From: Pseudonocardia sp.
GTDB lineage: Bacteria > Actinomycetota > Actinomycetes > Mycobacteriales > Pseudonocardiaceae
NCBI GenBank assembly: GCA_030453005.1
Contig: JAKDLE010000150.1
Location: forward strand, 1-6,926
Direction: 5' to 3'
DNA: 6,926 bases
The notes beneath the pieces were generated by a model that saw nothing but the letters and a program-made list of their open reading frames with translations, did not search any database and was not told where the DNA came from. A program made the position numbers and the translations under genes. Positions 1 to 5,710 of this stretch are shown piece by piece; the first letter of the stretch is position 1, and the number at the start of each line of letters is the position of its first letter.

Positions 1-209
1 TCGCTCTGCACCCAGGTGTTCGCGGCGACCGGCAGCGCGACGTCGAGACGGGCGGCCACGGTCGCGGCGGCGGGCCCGGCGGGGTCCACGCGCAGGTCGG
101 CCATGGCCACGAACGGCTCGGTGAGGATCCGCACGGCGTCGGGCAGGGCGGCGAAGCGGCCGTCCCACCCGTGCAGCGCACCGGTCCGGGGCATGGGGTC
201 AACCGTCAC
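1..209 (-). CDS. soxG: Sarcosine oxidase gamma subunit (SoxG), N-terminal part, cut by window edge
   Basis: Only the first 69 codons are in the window; the gene runs off the left edge. SoxG is the small gamma subunit of heterotetrameric sarcosine oxidase. It has no cofactor of its own and packs against SoxA. The visible residues include RFAALPDAVRI, VDPAG and LPVAANTWVQ; the last resembles the conserved (L)P...NTW stretch of SoxG and YgfZ/GcvT-like gamma subunits. The chosen start is GTG at 209, because AAGGAG lies six bases upstream. An in-frame ATG at 194 (residue 6) is the alternative but has no comparable site. The start overlaps the last 11 bases of soxA in another frame, so translational coupling is likely. 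The identification rests mainly on position after soxB-soxD-soxA plus the NTW motif. It cannot be said whether the rest of the gene is intact. Confidence 0.85.
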   Translation of the reverse strand, partial: MTVDPMPRTGALHGWDGRFAALPDAVRILTEPFVAMADLRVDPAGPAAATVAARLDVALPVAANTWVQS

Positions 210-2982
210 GGCGGGCTCCTTCGGGATCGACGAGGACGGAGCCGGTCACCTCGACGGCCACCAGGTCGCCGCCCACCGGGACGTGCAGCGTCTGCCCGAT
301 GCGGTCACGGCCCGCCCGCACCAGCGCGAGGGCGAACGGCCGCCCCAGCTCCGCGCTGCGGTAGCTGGAGGTGACGTGGCCGAGCATGGGCACCGGCGGC
401 TCGGGCAGGGTGTCGGTGCCGATGATCTGCGAGCCCTCGGGCAGCACCGTTGCGCGGTCCAGCGGCAGCAGGCCCACCAGCTGTTTGCGCAGCGGGTTGC
501 GGTTCTCCACCCGGGCGAAGGACCGCTTGCCGACGAAGTCGGACTTCTTCCTCGACACCGCCCAGGCCATCCCGAGGTCGTACGGGGCGACGGTGCCGTC
601 GGTGTCCTGCCCGATGATCGGGTAGCCCTTCTCGGCGCGCAGCACGTGCATGGTCTCGGTGCCGTAGGGGGTGATGTCGTGGGGCCGCCCGGCGTCGAGC
701 AGCCGTTCCCAGACCGCCGGGGCGTACCAGGCGTTCACGTTGACCTCGTAGGCGAGCTCACCGGAGAAGCTGACCCGCGCGATCCGGACGGGCACCCCGT
801 CGACCGTGGTGTCGCGCCACGCCATGAACGGGAAGGCCCCGGCCGAGCAGTCGACCTGCGGGGCCAGCGCCGCGATGACGTCGCGGGAGCGCGGCCCGAC
901 GACCGGGAAGGTGGCCCACTGTTCGGTGACCGAGGTCAGGTGCACCCGCAGCTCGGGCCACTCGGTCTGGAGCCACTCCTCCATCCAGTCGAGGACCGTC
1001 GCCGCGCCGCCGGTGGTGGTGTAGACCAGGAACCGGTCCTCGGCGACCCGCAGCACGGTGCCGTCGTCGAGCACCATGCCGTCCACGCCGCAGATGACGC
1101 CGTAGCGCACCATCCCGGGCCTGAGGCTGCTCATCAGGTTCGTGTAGATCCGGTCGAGCAGCACGGCGGCGTCGGGGCCCTGCACGTCGATCTTCCCGAG
1201 CGTGGAGCCGTCGAGGATGCCGACCCCGCGACGGGCCGCCCTGGACTCCCGCAGCACCGCGGCGTCCATGTCCTCGCCCGGCCGCGGGTAGTAGCGGGGC
1301 CGCTTCCACTGGCCGACGTCCTCGAACACGGCACCCCGGGCGACGTGCCAGTCGTGCAGCGCGGTGGTGCGTTCGGGGTCGAACAGGGCCCCGCGGGACC
1401 GGCCGGCCAGCGCCGCGAACGCCACCGGTGTGTAGGGCGGGCGGAACGTCGTGGTGCCCAGCTCCCGCACGGGGGTGCCCAGCAGCTCGGCGATGATCCC
1501 CGAGGCGACGACGCCGGAGGTCTTGCCCTGGTCGTGGGCGGTGCCGATCGTGGTGTAGCGCTTGACGTGCTCCACTGACCGCATCCCGGCGCCCAGGGCC
1601 CTGGCGATGTCGGCGACGGTGGCGTCGCGCGCCACGTCGACGAACTGGCGCCCCTGCTCGCCGGGCACCCGCCACAGCACCAACGGCGGCGTCGGGGCCG
1701 GGCCCGCGTCGGCGGGGTCACGGCTCAGGCAGCCCGCCAGGTCGAACACCCCTGCCGCGGTCCCCGCCACGGTGACGCCGGGCAGCTCGCCGGACGGCAC
1801 GAACGCGCCGAGGCCGTTGTCGAAGCGCAGCCTGCCGCCCGCCTGGCTGAACAGGTGCACCGCGGGGTTCCACCCGCCGCTGACGAGCAGCAGGTCGCAC
1901 TCGATGCGTGCGGCCTCGCCCAGCACACCGTCGCGCAGGGTCGCGGTGGACACCGCGCTGACGCGGCCGGTGCCTTCAGTGCCTTCGGTGCCGGTGACGA
2001 CGTGCCCGGTGCGGACGGGGATCCCGCGGCGCTCGCACTCCGCGCGCCAGTACGCGGGGGCCTCGGCGCGCGCGTCGAGGACGGCGTGCACGCGGGTGCC
2101 TGCGTCGGCGAGGTCGACCGCCGAGGCGTAGGCGCTGTCGCCGGTGGTGAACACGACGGCGTCGCACCCGGCCCGCACGCCGTAGCGGTGCAGGAACGTG
2201 CGGGCACCCGAGGCGAGCATGATCCCGGGGCGGTCGTTGTCGCAGAACACCACGGGCCGCTCGTGCGCCCCCGTGGCGACGACCACCTCGCGGGCCCGGA
2301 TCCGCCAGACCCGCTGGCGCGAGACGTGCCGCGGCGCGGCTAAGCCCAGGTGGCCGGTGCGACGCTCCAGCGCCAGCACGAAGCCGTCGTCGTAGTGCCC
2401 GAACGCCGTGGTGCGCTGCAGGTGCCGCACGTCCGGGTAGGAGCGCAGCTCGGCCACGGCCGCGGACACCCAGTCCAGCGCCGGGGCGCCCGCGATGCGG
2501 TCGGCGGTGCCCAGCAGGTCGCCGCCCGCCTCGGACTGCTCGTCGACGAGCACGACCCTGGCCCCGGCGCGCGCGGCGGTCAGCGCCGCGGTGAGCCCGG
2601 CCGGGCCCGCGCCGACGACCAGCACGTCCGCGTGGGCGTGCATCCGGTCGTAGCGCGCGCTGTCGGGCACGTCGGCGAGCCGGCCCCGGCCGGACAGGCC
2701 GCGGGCCACCAGGCCGTCGTGCAGCTCGATCGTGGTGGCGAGCAGCATCGGCTCGGGGAAGGGTTCCTCGACCTGCACCAGGCCGCCGGGGTCCTCGGCC
2801 CACGCCGCCCCGATCCCGCGGGGACGGCCGAGGTTCACGCTCGACCCGGTCCGGTGCACACCGTGCGCGAGCAGGGCGGAGGCGAGCGTGTCGCCCGGGT
2901 GGCCGGTGAGCTCCCGGCCGTCGAAGGTGAACCGCCACGTCGTGTCGTGGTCGACGCGGCCGCGGCCCGGGAGGCGGGTCAT
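199..2982 (-). CDS. soxA: Sarcosine oxidase alpha subunit (SoxA)
   Basis: 927 residues, slightly shorter than the 960-odd of well-studied alpha subunits. SoxA binds NAD+ and carries the site where the methyl group released from sarcosine reacts with tetrahydrofolate to give 5,10-methylene-tetrahydrofolate. Order of parts: a ubiquitin/ferredoxin-like N-terminal domain (about 15-95, GHPGDTLASALLAHGV) with no cysteine, so no iron-sulfur cluster; a dinucleotide-binding fold starting at VLVVGAGPAGLTAA (GAGPAG at 124-129); the second nucleotide-domain signature VVATGAHERP (235-243) and FCDNDRPGIML (246-256); and a C-terminal GcvT/aminomethyltransferase-like folate domain (about 545-925) with GVICGVDGMVLDDG (628-641) and VSFSGELAYEVNV (737-749). 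The start is ATG at 2982, which overlaps the soxD stop as ATGA. The open frame extends upstream to 3144, but that extension lies inside soxD and is arginine-rich shadow sequence. A short GTE repeat at residues 331-338 is the only oddity. Confidence 0.96.
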   Translation of the reverse strand: MTRLPGRGRVDHDTTWRFTFDGRELTGHPGDTLASALLAHGVHRTGSSVNLGRPRGIGAAWAEDPGGLVQVEEPFPEPMLLATTIELHDGLVARGLSGRGRLADVPDSARYDRMHAHADVLVVGAGPAGLTAALTAARAGARVVLVDEQSEAGGDLLGTADRIAGAPALDWVSAAVAELRSYPDVRHLQRTTAFGHYDDGFVLALERRTGHLGLAAPRHVSRQRVWRIRAREVVVATGAHERPVVFCDNDRPGIMLASGARTFLHRYGVRAGCDAVVFTTGDSAYASAVDLADAGTRVHAVLDARAEAPAYWRAECERRGIPVRTGHVVTGTEGTEGTGRVSAVSTATLRDGVLGEAARIECDLLLVSGGWNPAVHLFSQAGGRLRFDNGLGAFVPSGELPGVTVAGTAAGVFDLAGCLSRDPADAGPAPTPPLVLWRVPGEQGRQFVDVARDATVADIARALGAGMRSVEHVKRYTTIGTAHDQGKTSGVVASGIIAELLGTPVRELGTTTFRPPYTPVAFAALAGRSRGALFDPERTTALHDWHVARGAVFEDVGQWKRPRYYPRPGEDMDAAVLRESRAARRGVGILDGSTLGKIDVQGPDAAVLLDRIYTNLMSSLRPGMVRYGVICGVDGMVLDDGTVLRVAEDRFLVYTTTGGAATVLDWMEEWLQTEWPELRVHLTSVTEQWATFPVVGPRSRDVIAALAPQVDCSAGAFPFMAWRDTTVDGVPVRIARVSFSGELAYEVNVNAWYAPAVWERLLDAGRPHDITPYGTETMHVLRAEKGYPIIGQDTDGTVAPYDLGMAWAVSRKKSDFVGKRSFARVENRNPLRKQLVGLLPLDRATVLPEGSQIIGTDTLPEPPVPMLGHVTSSYRSAELGRPFALALVRAGRDRIGQTLHVPVGGDLVAVEVTGSVLVDPEGARRDG
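216..221 (-). promoter_or_regulatory. soxG ribosome binding site
   Basis: AAGGAG on the minus strand, inside the end of soxA, with six bases between it and GTG at 209. It decides in favour of that GTG over the in-frame ATG at 194. Confidence 0.75.
1970..1992 (-). repeat. Short tandem repeat inside soxA (GTE repeat)
   Basis: On the plus strand a nine-base unit, GTGCCTTCA then GTGCCTTCG, is followed by the first bases of a third copy. In SoxA it gives GTEGTEGTG at residues 331-339, in the dinucleotide-binding half after a predicted strand (HVVTG). It looks like a small slippage-type expansion in a surface loop. Confidence 0.6.
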
Positions 2983-3257
2983 GGGATCACCGGCTTCTGC
3001 TCGTCGGGGCGGTACACGCCGTGGAACCGGTAGGTGGCGGTGTCGCGCACCGCGTTGAACCAGCGCCTGCACCCGGCCGAGTGGCTCCAGCGCTCGTGGA
3101 ACCGGCCCTTGGGGTTGGCCCGGAAGAACACGTAGCGCGCCCACTGCTCGTCCGACAGCGTCGAGGGGTCCGGCGGGTAGGACACGTGTGCCTCCCCGCC
3201 GTAGTGGAACTCGACTTCCTCACGCGGCCCGCACCACGGGCACTCGATGAGCTGCAC
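2979..3257 (-). CDS. soxD: Sarcosine oxidase delta subunit (SoxD), zinc-binding
   Basis: 92 residues, the normal length for the small delta subunit of heterotetrameric sarcosine oxidase. The protein holds a structural zinc ion and helps assemble the alpha and beta subunits. The expected ligands are all present: C6 and C9 in IECPWCGPREE, and H59 and C63 in WSHSAGCRRWFN. These match the Cys/Cys/His/Cys set known from the Corynebacterium enzyme structure. Other family features are EVEFHYGGEAHVSYP (14-28), RANPKGRFHERW (46-57) and a C-terminal YRFHGVYRPDE. The start is GTG at 3257, with AGGAG six to seven bases upstream overlapping the soxB stop codon (TAG, 3269-3267). Nine bases separate the two genes. 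The stop overlaps the soxA ATG. Nothing is missing or unusual. Confidence 0.96.
   Translation of the reverse strand: MQLIECPWCGPREEVEFHYGGEAHVSYPPDPSTLSDEQWARYVFFRANPKGRFHERWSHSAGCRRWFNAVRDTATYRFHGVYRPDEQKPVIP
2984..2991 (-). promoter_or_regulatory. Extended Shine-Dalgarno-like sequence at the soxD/soxA junction
   Basis: The minus strand reads GGTGATCC immediately before the soxA ATG, inside the last codons of soxD. It matches the 3' half of the extended sequence (AAGGAGGTGATCC) complementary to the 16S rRNA tail, although the usual GGAGG core is missing and the match ends one base from the ATG. Translation of soxA probably relies mainly on coupling through the ATGA overlap; this match may help or may be chance, since the bases also encode SoxD residues. 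Confidence 0.3.
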
Positions 3258-3266
3258 GGCGATCTC

Positions 3267-4481
3267 CTAGTGGGCCACGGCGGCGGCGCCGTGCTCGTCG
3301 ACGAGGGCGCCGGTGACGAACCGGTCGAGACCGAACGGCGCCACGTAGGGGTGGGGTTCGTCGTGCGCGAGGGTGTGCGCCAAGCACCAGCCCAGCCCCG
3401 GCGTCGCCTTGAACCCGCCGGTGCCCCAGCCGCAGTTGAGCCAGAGCCCCTCGTACGGCGTGCGCCCGACGATCGGCGAGGCGTCCGGGCTGACGTCGAC
3501 GATCCCGCCCCAGGTGCGCAGCAGGTGCGCGCGGGCGAACACCGGGAACAGCTCCACCGCCGCCGCCATCTGGCGCTCGATGATGTGGAAGGCGCCGCGC
3601 TGGCCGTAGCCGTTGTAGGAGTCGACGCCCGCACCCATCACCAGCTCGCCCTTGTGCGCCTGCGAGACGTAGACGTGCACCGCGTTGGACATCACGACCG
3701 TCGGGTGGACGGGCTCGAGCAGCTCGGAGACCAGCGCCTGCAGCGGGTGGCTCTGGATCGGCACGGGAACGCCGAGCAGGTCGGTGAGCGTCGAGGTGTG
3801 CCCCGCCGCGCACAGCGCCACCTGGCCCGCCGCGATGTCGCCGCGCGTCGTCCGGACGCCGGTGACGCGGTCGCCGTCGGTCGTGAAGCCGGTGACCTCG
3901 CAGTCCTGGATGAGGTCGACGCCCGCCGCGCTCGCCCGTCGGGCGAACCCCCAGGCGACGTAGTCGTGCTTGGCGATGCCCGCCCGCGGCTGGTAGGTCG
4001 CGCCGAGTACGGGGTAGCGGATCTCCGAGGAGGTGTTGACGATCGGGCAGATCTTCTTGACCTCGTCGGGGGTGAGCCACTCGGCGTCGACCCCGTTGAG
4101 GACGTTGGCCTCGACCCGGCGGACGCTGTCACGCACGTCCTGCTGCGTGTGCGCGAGATTGAGCACGCCGCGCTGGCTGAACAGGATGGGGTAGTCGAGG
4201 TCCTCCTCCAGGCCCTCCCACAGCTTCAGCGAGTGCTCGTAGATCGCCGCGCTCTCGTCCCAGAGGTAGTTCGAGCGGATCAGGGTGGTGTTGCGGGCCA
4301 TGTTGCCGCCCGCGAGCCACCCCTTCTCCAGCACCGCGACGTCGGTGATGCCGTGGTTGCGGGCCAGGTAGTGCGCCGTGGCCAGGCCGTGCCCGCCACC
4401 GCCGATGATCACGACGTCGTAGGAGCGCTTCGGCTCCGGGTTGCGCCAGAGGAAGTCGGGATGCTCGGGCTGGATGCTCAC
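3267..4481 (-). CDS. soxB: Sarcosine oxidase beta subunit (SoxB), FAD/FMN flavoprotein
   Basis: 404 residues, the usual length. SoxB is the catalytic subunit. It oxidises sarcosine at a non-covalent FAD, passes electrons to a covalently bound FMN at the interface with SoxA, and there reduces oxygen to hydrogen peroxide. Visible motifs: an N-terminal [18 protein letters not shown] typical of SoxB; the FAD dinucleotide fold [15 protein letters not shown] (GGGGHG at 27-32); [22 protein letters not shown], given here as 51-72 in two joined motifs ([22 protein letters not shown]); [12 protein letters not shown] with H172, equivalent to the FMN-linking histidine (His173 in Corynebacterium); and the DAO-type C-terminal motifs [15 protein letters not shown] (325-339) and [14 protein letters not shown] (349-362). 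The start is GTG at 4481, preceded by GGAGGAGG. A TTG-initiated extension to 4535 would run into the operator and is rejected. It is the first gene of the leftward operon. Confidence 0.97.
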   Translation of the reverse strand: MSIQPEHPDFLWRNPEPKRSYDVVIIGGGGHGLATAHYLARNHGITDVAVLEKGWLAGGNMARNTTLIRSNYLWDESAAIYEHSLKLWEGLEEDLDYPILFSQRGVLNLAHTQQDVRDSVRRVEANVLNGVDAEWLTPDEVKKICPIVNTSSEIRYPVLGATYQPRAGIAKHDYVAWGFARRASAAGVDLIQDCEVTGFTTDGDRVTGVRTTRGDIAAGQVALCAAGHTSTLTDLLGVPVPIQSHPLQALVSELLEPVHPTVVMSNAVHVYVSQAHKGELVMGAGVDSYNGYGQRGAFHIIERQMAAAVELFPVFARAHLLRTWGGIVDVSPDASPIVGRTPYEGLWLNCGWGTGGFKATPGLGWCLAHTLAHDEPHPYVAPFGLDRFVTGALVDEHGAAAVAH

Positions 4482-4485
4482 GGGG

Positions 4486-4493
4486 CCTCCTCC
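4486..4493 (-). promoter_or_regulatory. soxB ribosome binding site
   Basis: GGAGGAGG on the minus strand, ending four bases before GTG 4481. The GGAGG core sits seven bases away, which is ideal. It fixes the soxB start against longer possibilities. Confidence 0.8.
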
Positions 4494-4504
4494 GGGGCGA
4501 CCTG

Positions 4505-4512
4505 TCGTATCA
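4505..4512 (-). promoter_or_regulatory. TGATACGA element in the soxB leader, possible half-operator
   Basis: Minus-strand TGATACGA (TTGATACGA counting 4513). Its TTGATA part repeats the TTGATA of the neighbouring palindrome in the same direction, 22 bases away, close to two helical turns. The identical octamer occurs upstream of the Rieske ferredoxin at 5374-5381. It could be a second contact site for the same regulator or simply AT-rich leader sequence. Confidence 0.35.
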
Positions 4513-4524
4513 AGACTGCGGAAC

Positions 4525-4534
4525 TGATATATCA
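4525..4534. promoter_or_regulatory. Perfect palindrome TGATATATCA, candidate GntR operator
   Basis: A perfect 10-base inverted repeat with AT-only centre in otherwise very GC-rich sequence; the next outer pair mismatches (C/A). It lies between the divergent soxB and gntR genes, about 11 bases beyond the predicted soxB -10 element, where a bound repressor would block transcription. FCD-type GntR regulators commonly bind short AT-centred palindromes next to their own genes, so this is the best candidate for the site of the adjacent regulator. Binding itself is inferred. Confidence 0.55.
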
Positions 4535-4543
4535 ACCAGCGGG

Positions 4544-4549
4544 TACGTT
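4544..4549 (+). promoter_or_regulatory. Possible gntR -10 element
   Basis: Plus-strand TACGTT fits TAnnnT and lies about 50 bases before the regulator start. It overlaps the soxB -10 read on the other strand. No good -35 hexamer is seen at the proper distance (GAACTG at 17 bases), but the palindrome at 4525-4534 would fall in its spacer, which would allow autorepression. Weak call. Confidence 0.25.
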
Positions 4550-4574
4550 AGGCTCGTCGTCGAGCAGCGGTCAA
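4545..4574 (-). promoter_or_regulatory. Predicted soxBDAG promoter
   Basis: Minus strand: TTGACC (4574-4569) as -35, an 18-base spacer, then TAACGT (4550-4545) as -10, of the TAnnnT form used by the main actinobacterial sigma factor. Transcription would start near 4538, giving a leader of roughly 57 bases that contains the palindrome and the TGATACGA element. Predicted by eye only. Confidence 0.45.
4552..4565. repeat. Small inverted repeat in the divergent promoter
   Basis: GCTCG-TCGT-CGAGC, a perfect five-base stem with a four-base loop. It falls in the spacer of the predicted soxB promoter and in the possible gntR leader. It could be a second protein site, a small mRNA hairpin, or chance, since such stems are common in GC-rich DNA. 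No T-run follows, so it is not a terminator. Confidence 0.35.
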
Positions 4575-4597
4575 GGGGCCGCCGGAACGGAGTTCTC

Positions 4598-5266
4598 GTG
4601 AGTGTCCCGTCCCCGCCGTCCCCGCTCACCCCGCCTGCGTTGCGTGCCGACATGGCCTACGGTTTCGTCTGCGACCGGCTGGTCATGCTCGACATCCGTC
4701 CGGGGGAGCCGATCGACGACGACCTGATCGCCCAGGAGCTGGGCACCGGGCGCACCCCGGTTCGCGAGGCGCTCAAGCGGCTGGAGGGCGACCGGCTGGT
4801 CGTGGCCTACCCGCGCCGCGGCACGTTCGCCACGGCCGTCGACATCACCGACCTCGCCCACATCTCGGAGATCCGCGCCGAGCTGGAGCCGCTGGCCGCG
4901 GCGCGGGCGGCGCGCCACTCCGGTGCCGAGACCCGCGCGCGCCTCTCCGCTCTCGCGATGGAGATCGGCGGGCTCGACACCGCCGCCGTCGACCGCCGCG
5001 AGCTGCTGCGCCGCGACGTCGGCGTGCACCGCGCCATCTACCGCGCGGCGGGCAACCCGCACCTGGAGGACATCCTGGTCCGCCAGGACAACCTCGCCAC
5101 CCGGATCTGGTGCCTGTTCCTCGACCGCCTGCCCGGCCTGGCCGGGCACGTCGGGGAGCACGCCGCGCTGCTGGAGGCCATCGTCGACGGCGACGAGGAG
5201 ACGTCCGCCCGGCTGGCCCTGGAGCACGTGGTCGGCTTCGAGCGGGCCGTGCGCGAGGTCGTCTGA
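4598..5266 (+). CDS. GntR family transcriptional regulator, FCD (FadR) subfamily
   Basis: 222 residues. The N-terminal winged helix-turn-helix spans about 15-80, with the GntR signature LIAQELGTGRTPVREALKRL (43-62) and the wing VAYPRRGTFATAV. The all-helical FCD ligand domain spans about 85-215. It shows a metal/ligand set typical of the family: D140 and H144 in RRDVGVHRAIYRAAGN, H188 in HVGEHAALLEAI, and H210 in ALEHVVGF. Members of this group usually repress neighbouring catabolic genes and release DNA on binding a small organic acid. The gene is divergent from soxBDAG and directly before the ferredoxin genes, so it probably controls both units. The ligand (sarcosine, betaine or a related acid) is not readable from the sequence. 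The start is GTG 4598, with GGAG five bases upstream. ATG 4652 is an in-frame alternative that would still leave the helix-turn-helix intact. Confidence 0.93.
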   Translation: MSVPSPPSPLTPPALRADMAYGFVCDRLVMLDIRPGEPIDDDLIAQELGTGRTPVREALKRLEGDRLVVAYPRRGTFATAVDITDLAHISEIRAELEPLAAARAARHSGAETRARLSALAMEIGGLDTAAVDRRELLRRDVGVHRAIYRAAGNPHLEDILVRQDNLATRIWCLFLDRLPGLAGHVGEHAALLEAIVDGDEETSARLALEHVVGFERAVREVV

Positions 5267-5306
5267 AGCCGGGTCCGGTCGGGCCTCCCTCGGTGCGCTG
5301 AGCGGT

Positions 5307-5319
5307 AGGGGTCACCCCT
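5307..5319. promoter_or_regulatory. Palindrome AGGGGT-C-ACCCCT next to the ferredoxin promoter
   Basis: Two perfect six-base arms around a single central C. The last base is also the first base of the TTGACA -35 hexamer, so a protein bound here would touch the promoter directly, as an activator or repressor. Its base composition is quite unlike that of TGATATATCA, suggesting a different protein if it is a real site. It is followed by TT only, so it is not a convincing terminator for the regulator gene. Confidence 0.45.
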
Positions 5320-5347
5320 TGACAAGCCTGAACCGCCGTCTCACGCT
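5319..5347 (+). promoter_or_regulatory. Predicted promoter of the Rieske ferredoxin operon
   Basis: A consensus -35 TTGACA (5319-5324) followed after 17 bases by CACGCT (5342-5347), a poor -10 that keeps only the A and final T of TAnnnT. The strong -35 with a weak -10 suggests a regulated promoter. Transcription would start near 5354, leaving a leader of about 40 bases. ACAAGC (5322-5327) and GCTTGT (5345-5350) form an inverted repeat across the promoter. The -35 region CCCCTTGAC is shared with the soxB promoter. Confidence 0.4.
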
Positions 5348-5373
5348 TGTGCCGCATGACGAACAGCGTTGCG

Positions 5374-5381
5374 TGATACGA
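5374..5381 (+). promoter_or_regulatory. TGATACGA element in the ferredoxin leader
   Basis: The same octamer found in the soxB leader (4512-4505, minus strand), in the same orientation relative to the downstream gene and 14 bases before the ATG. This is consistent with a shared regulator site. No matching inverted arm is seen here, so it would be a half-site. Confidence 0.3.
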
Positions 5382-5395
5382 GACAGAGCACGGCC

Positions 5396-5710
5396 ATGAT
5401 CTTCATCGGCGACCTCATCGACATCCCGCCAGGAGAGGCGTTGCGGGTGCAGGCCGACGTCCCCATCGCCGTGTTCAACGTCGACGGCGAGCTCTACGCC
5501 ATCGACGACACGTGCACCCACCAGGACGCCTCACTGGCCGACGGCTGGGTCGAGGGCTGCACGGTCGAGTGCCCCCTGCACGCCGCCTGCTTCGACCTGC
5601 GCACCGGCCTGCCGACCGGGCCGCCCGCGAAGGTCGCGGTGCGCACCCACCGGGTCGTCGTCTCCGACGGCGCGGTCTACGTGGACGTTCCGGCTCCGGT
5701 ACTGGTCTGA
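5396..5710 (+). CDS. Rieske-type [2Fe-2S] ferredoxin (oxygenase electron carrier)
   Basis: 104 residues, the normal size of soluble Rieske ferredoxins of the BphF/HcaC type. The cluster ligands are complete: C40 and H42 in DTCTHQDASL, and C59 and H62 in ECPLHAACFDLRTG. The flanking PTGPPAKV is also typical. The protein is cytoplasmic, with no signal peptide or membrane segment. It would carry single electrons from the FAD reductase encoded next to it to a Rieske non-heme-iron oxygenase. The start is ATG 5396, giving the usual N-terminus MIFIGDLIDIPPGEA; an in-frame TTG nine codons upstream adds nothing family-like. The ribosome site is weak (GAG-rich, no GGAGG). It ends in a one-base overlap with the reductase (TGATG). 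NirD-like proteins are an alternative family, but the CTHQDASL...CPLH spacing and the partner gene favour an oxygenase ferredoxin. The oxygenase itself is not in the window. Confidence 0.93.
   Translation: MIFIGDLIDIPPGEALRVQADVPIAVFNVDGELYAIDDTCTHQDASLADGWVEGCTVECPLHAACFDLRTGLPTGPPAKVAVRTHRVVVSDGAVYVDVPAPVLV

Noticed and set aside
15..95. Iron-sulfur cluster in the N-terminal ferredoxin-like domain of SoxA, given as residues 15-95 of the protein
   Set aside because: The segment has the fold signature but contains no cysteine, as is normal for sarcosine oxidase alpha subunits, so it cannot hold a cluster.
16..1578. Long plus-strand open frame of 520 codons opposite soxA
   Set aside because: It is antisense to a fully recognisable SoxA folate domain, is rich in Gly/Arg/His/Ala with no family motif, and is the mirror frame expected in high-GC coding DNA.
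2983..3144. 54-codon N-terminal extension of SoxA
   Set aside because: It overlaps soxD in another frame, is arginine/proline-rich and has no SoxA-like sequence; the ATG at 2982 gives the normal N-terminus.
3021..4601. Plus-strand open frame of 526 codons opposite soxD and soxB
   Set aside because: Lies antisense across two real genes and the promoter region. Its composition is that of a GC-shadow and no domain is visible.
5267..5320. Possible terminator after the GntR gene
   Set aside because: Only short or wobble stems (for example CTCGGTGCGCTGAG) and the AGGGGT/ACCCCT palindrome are present, without a T-run, so no terminator can be supported.
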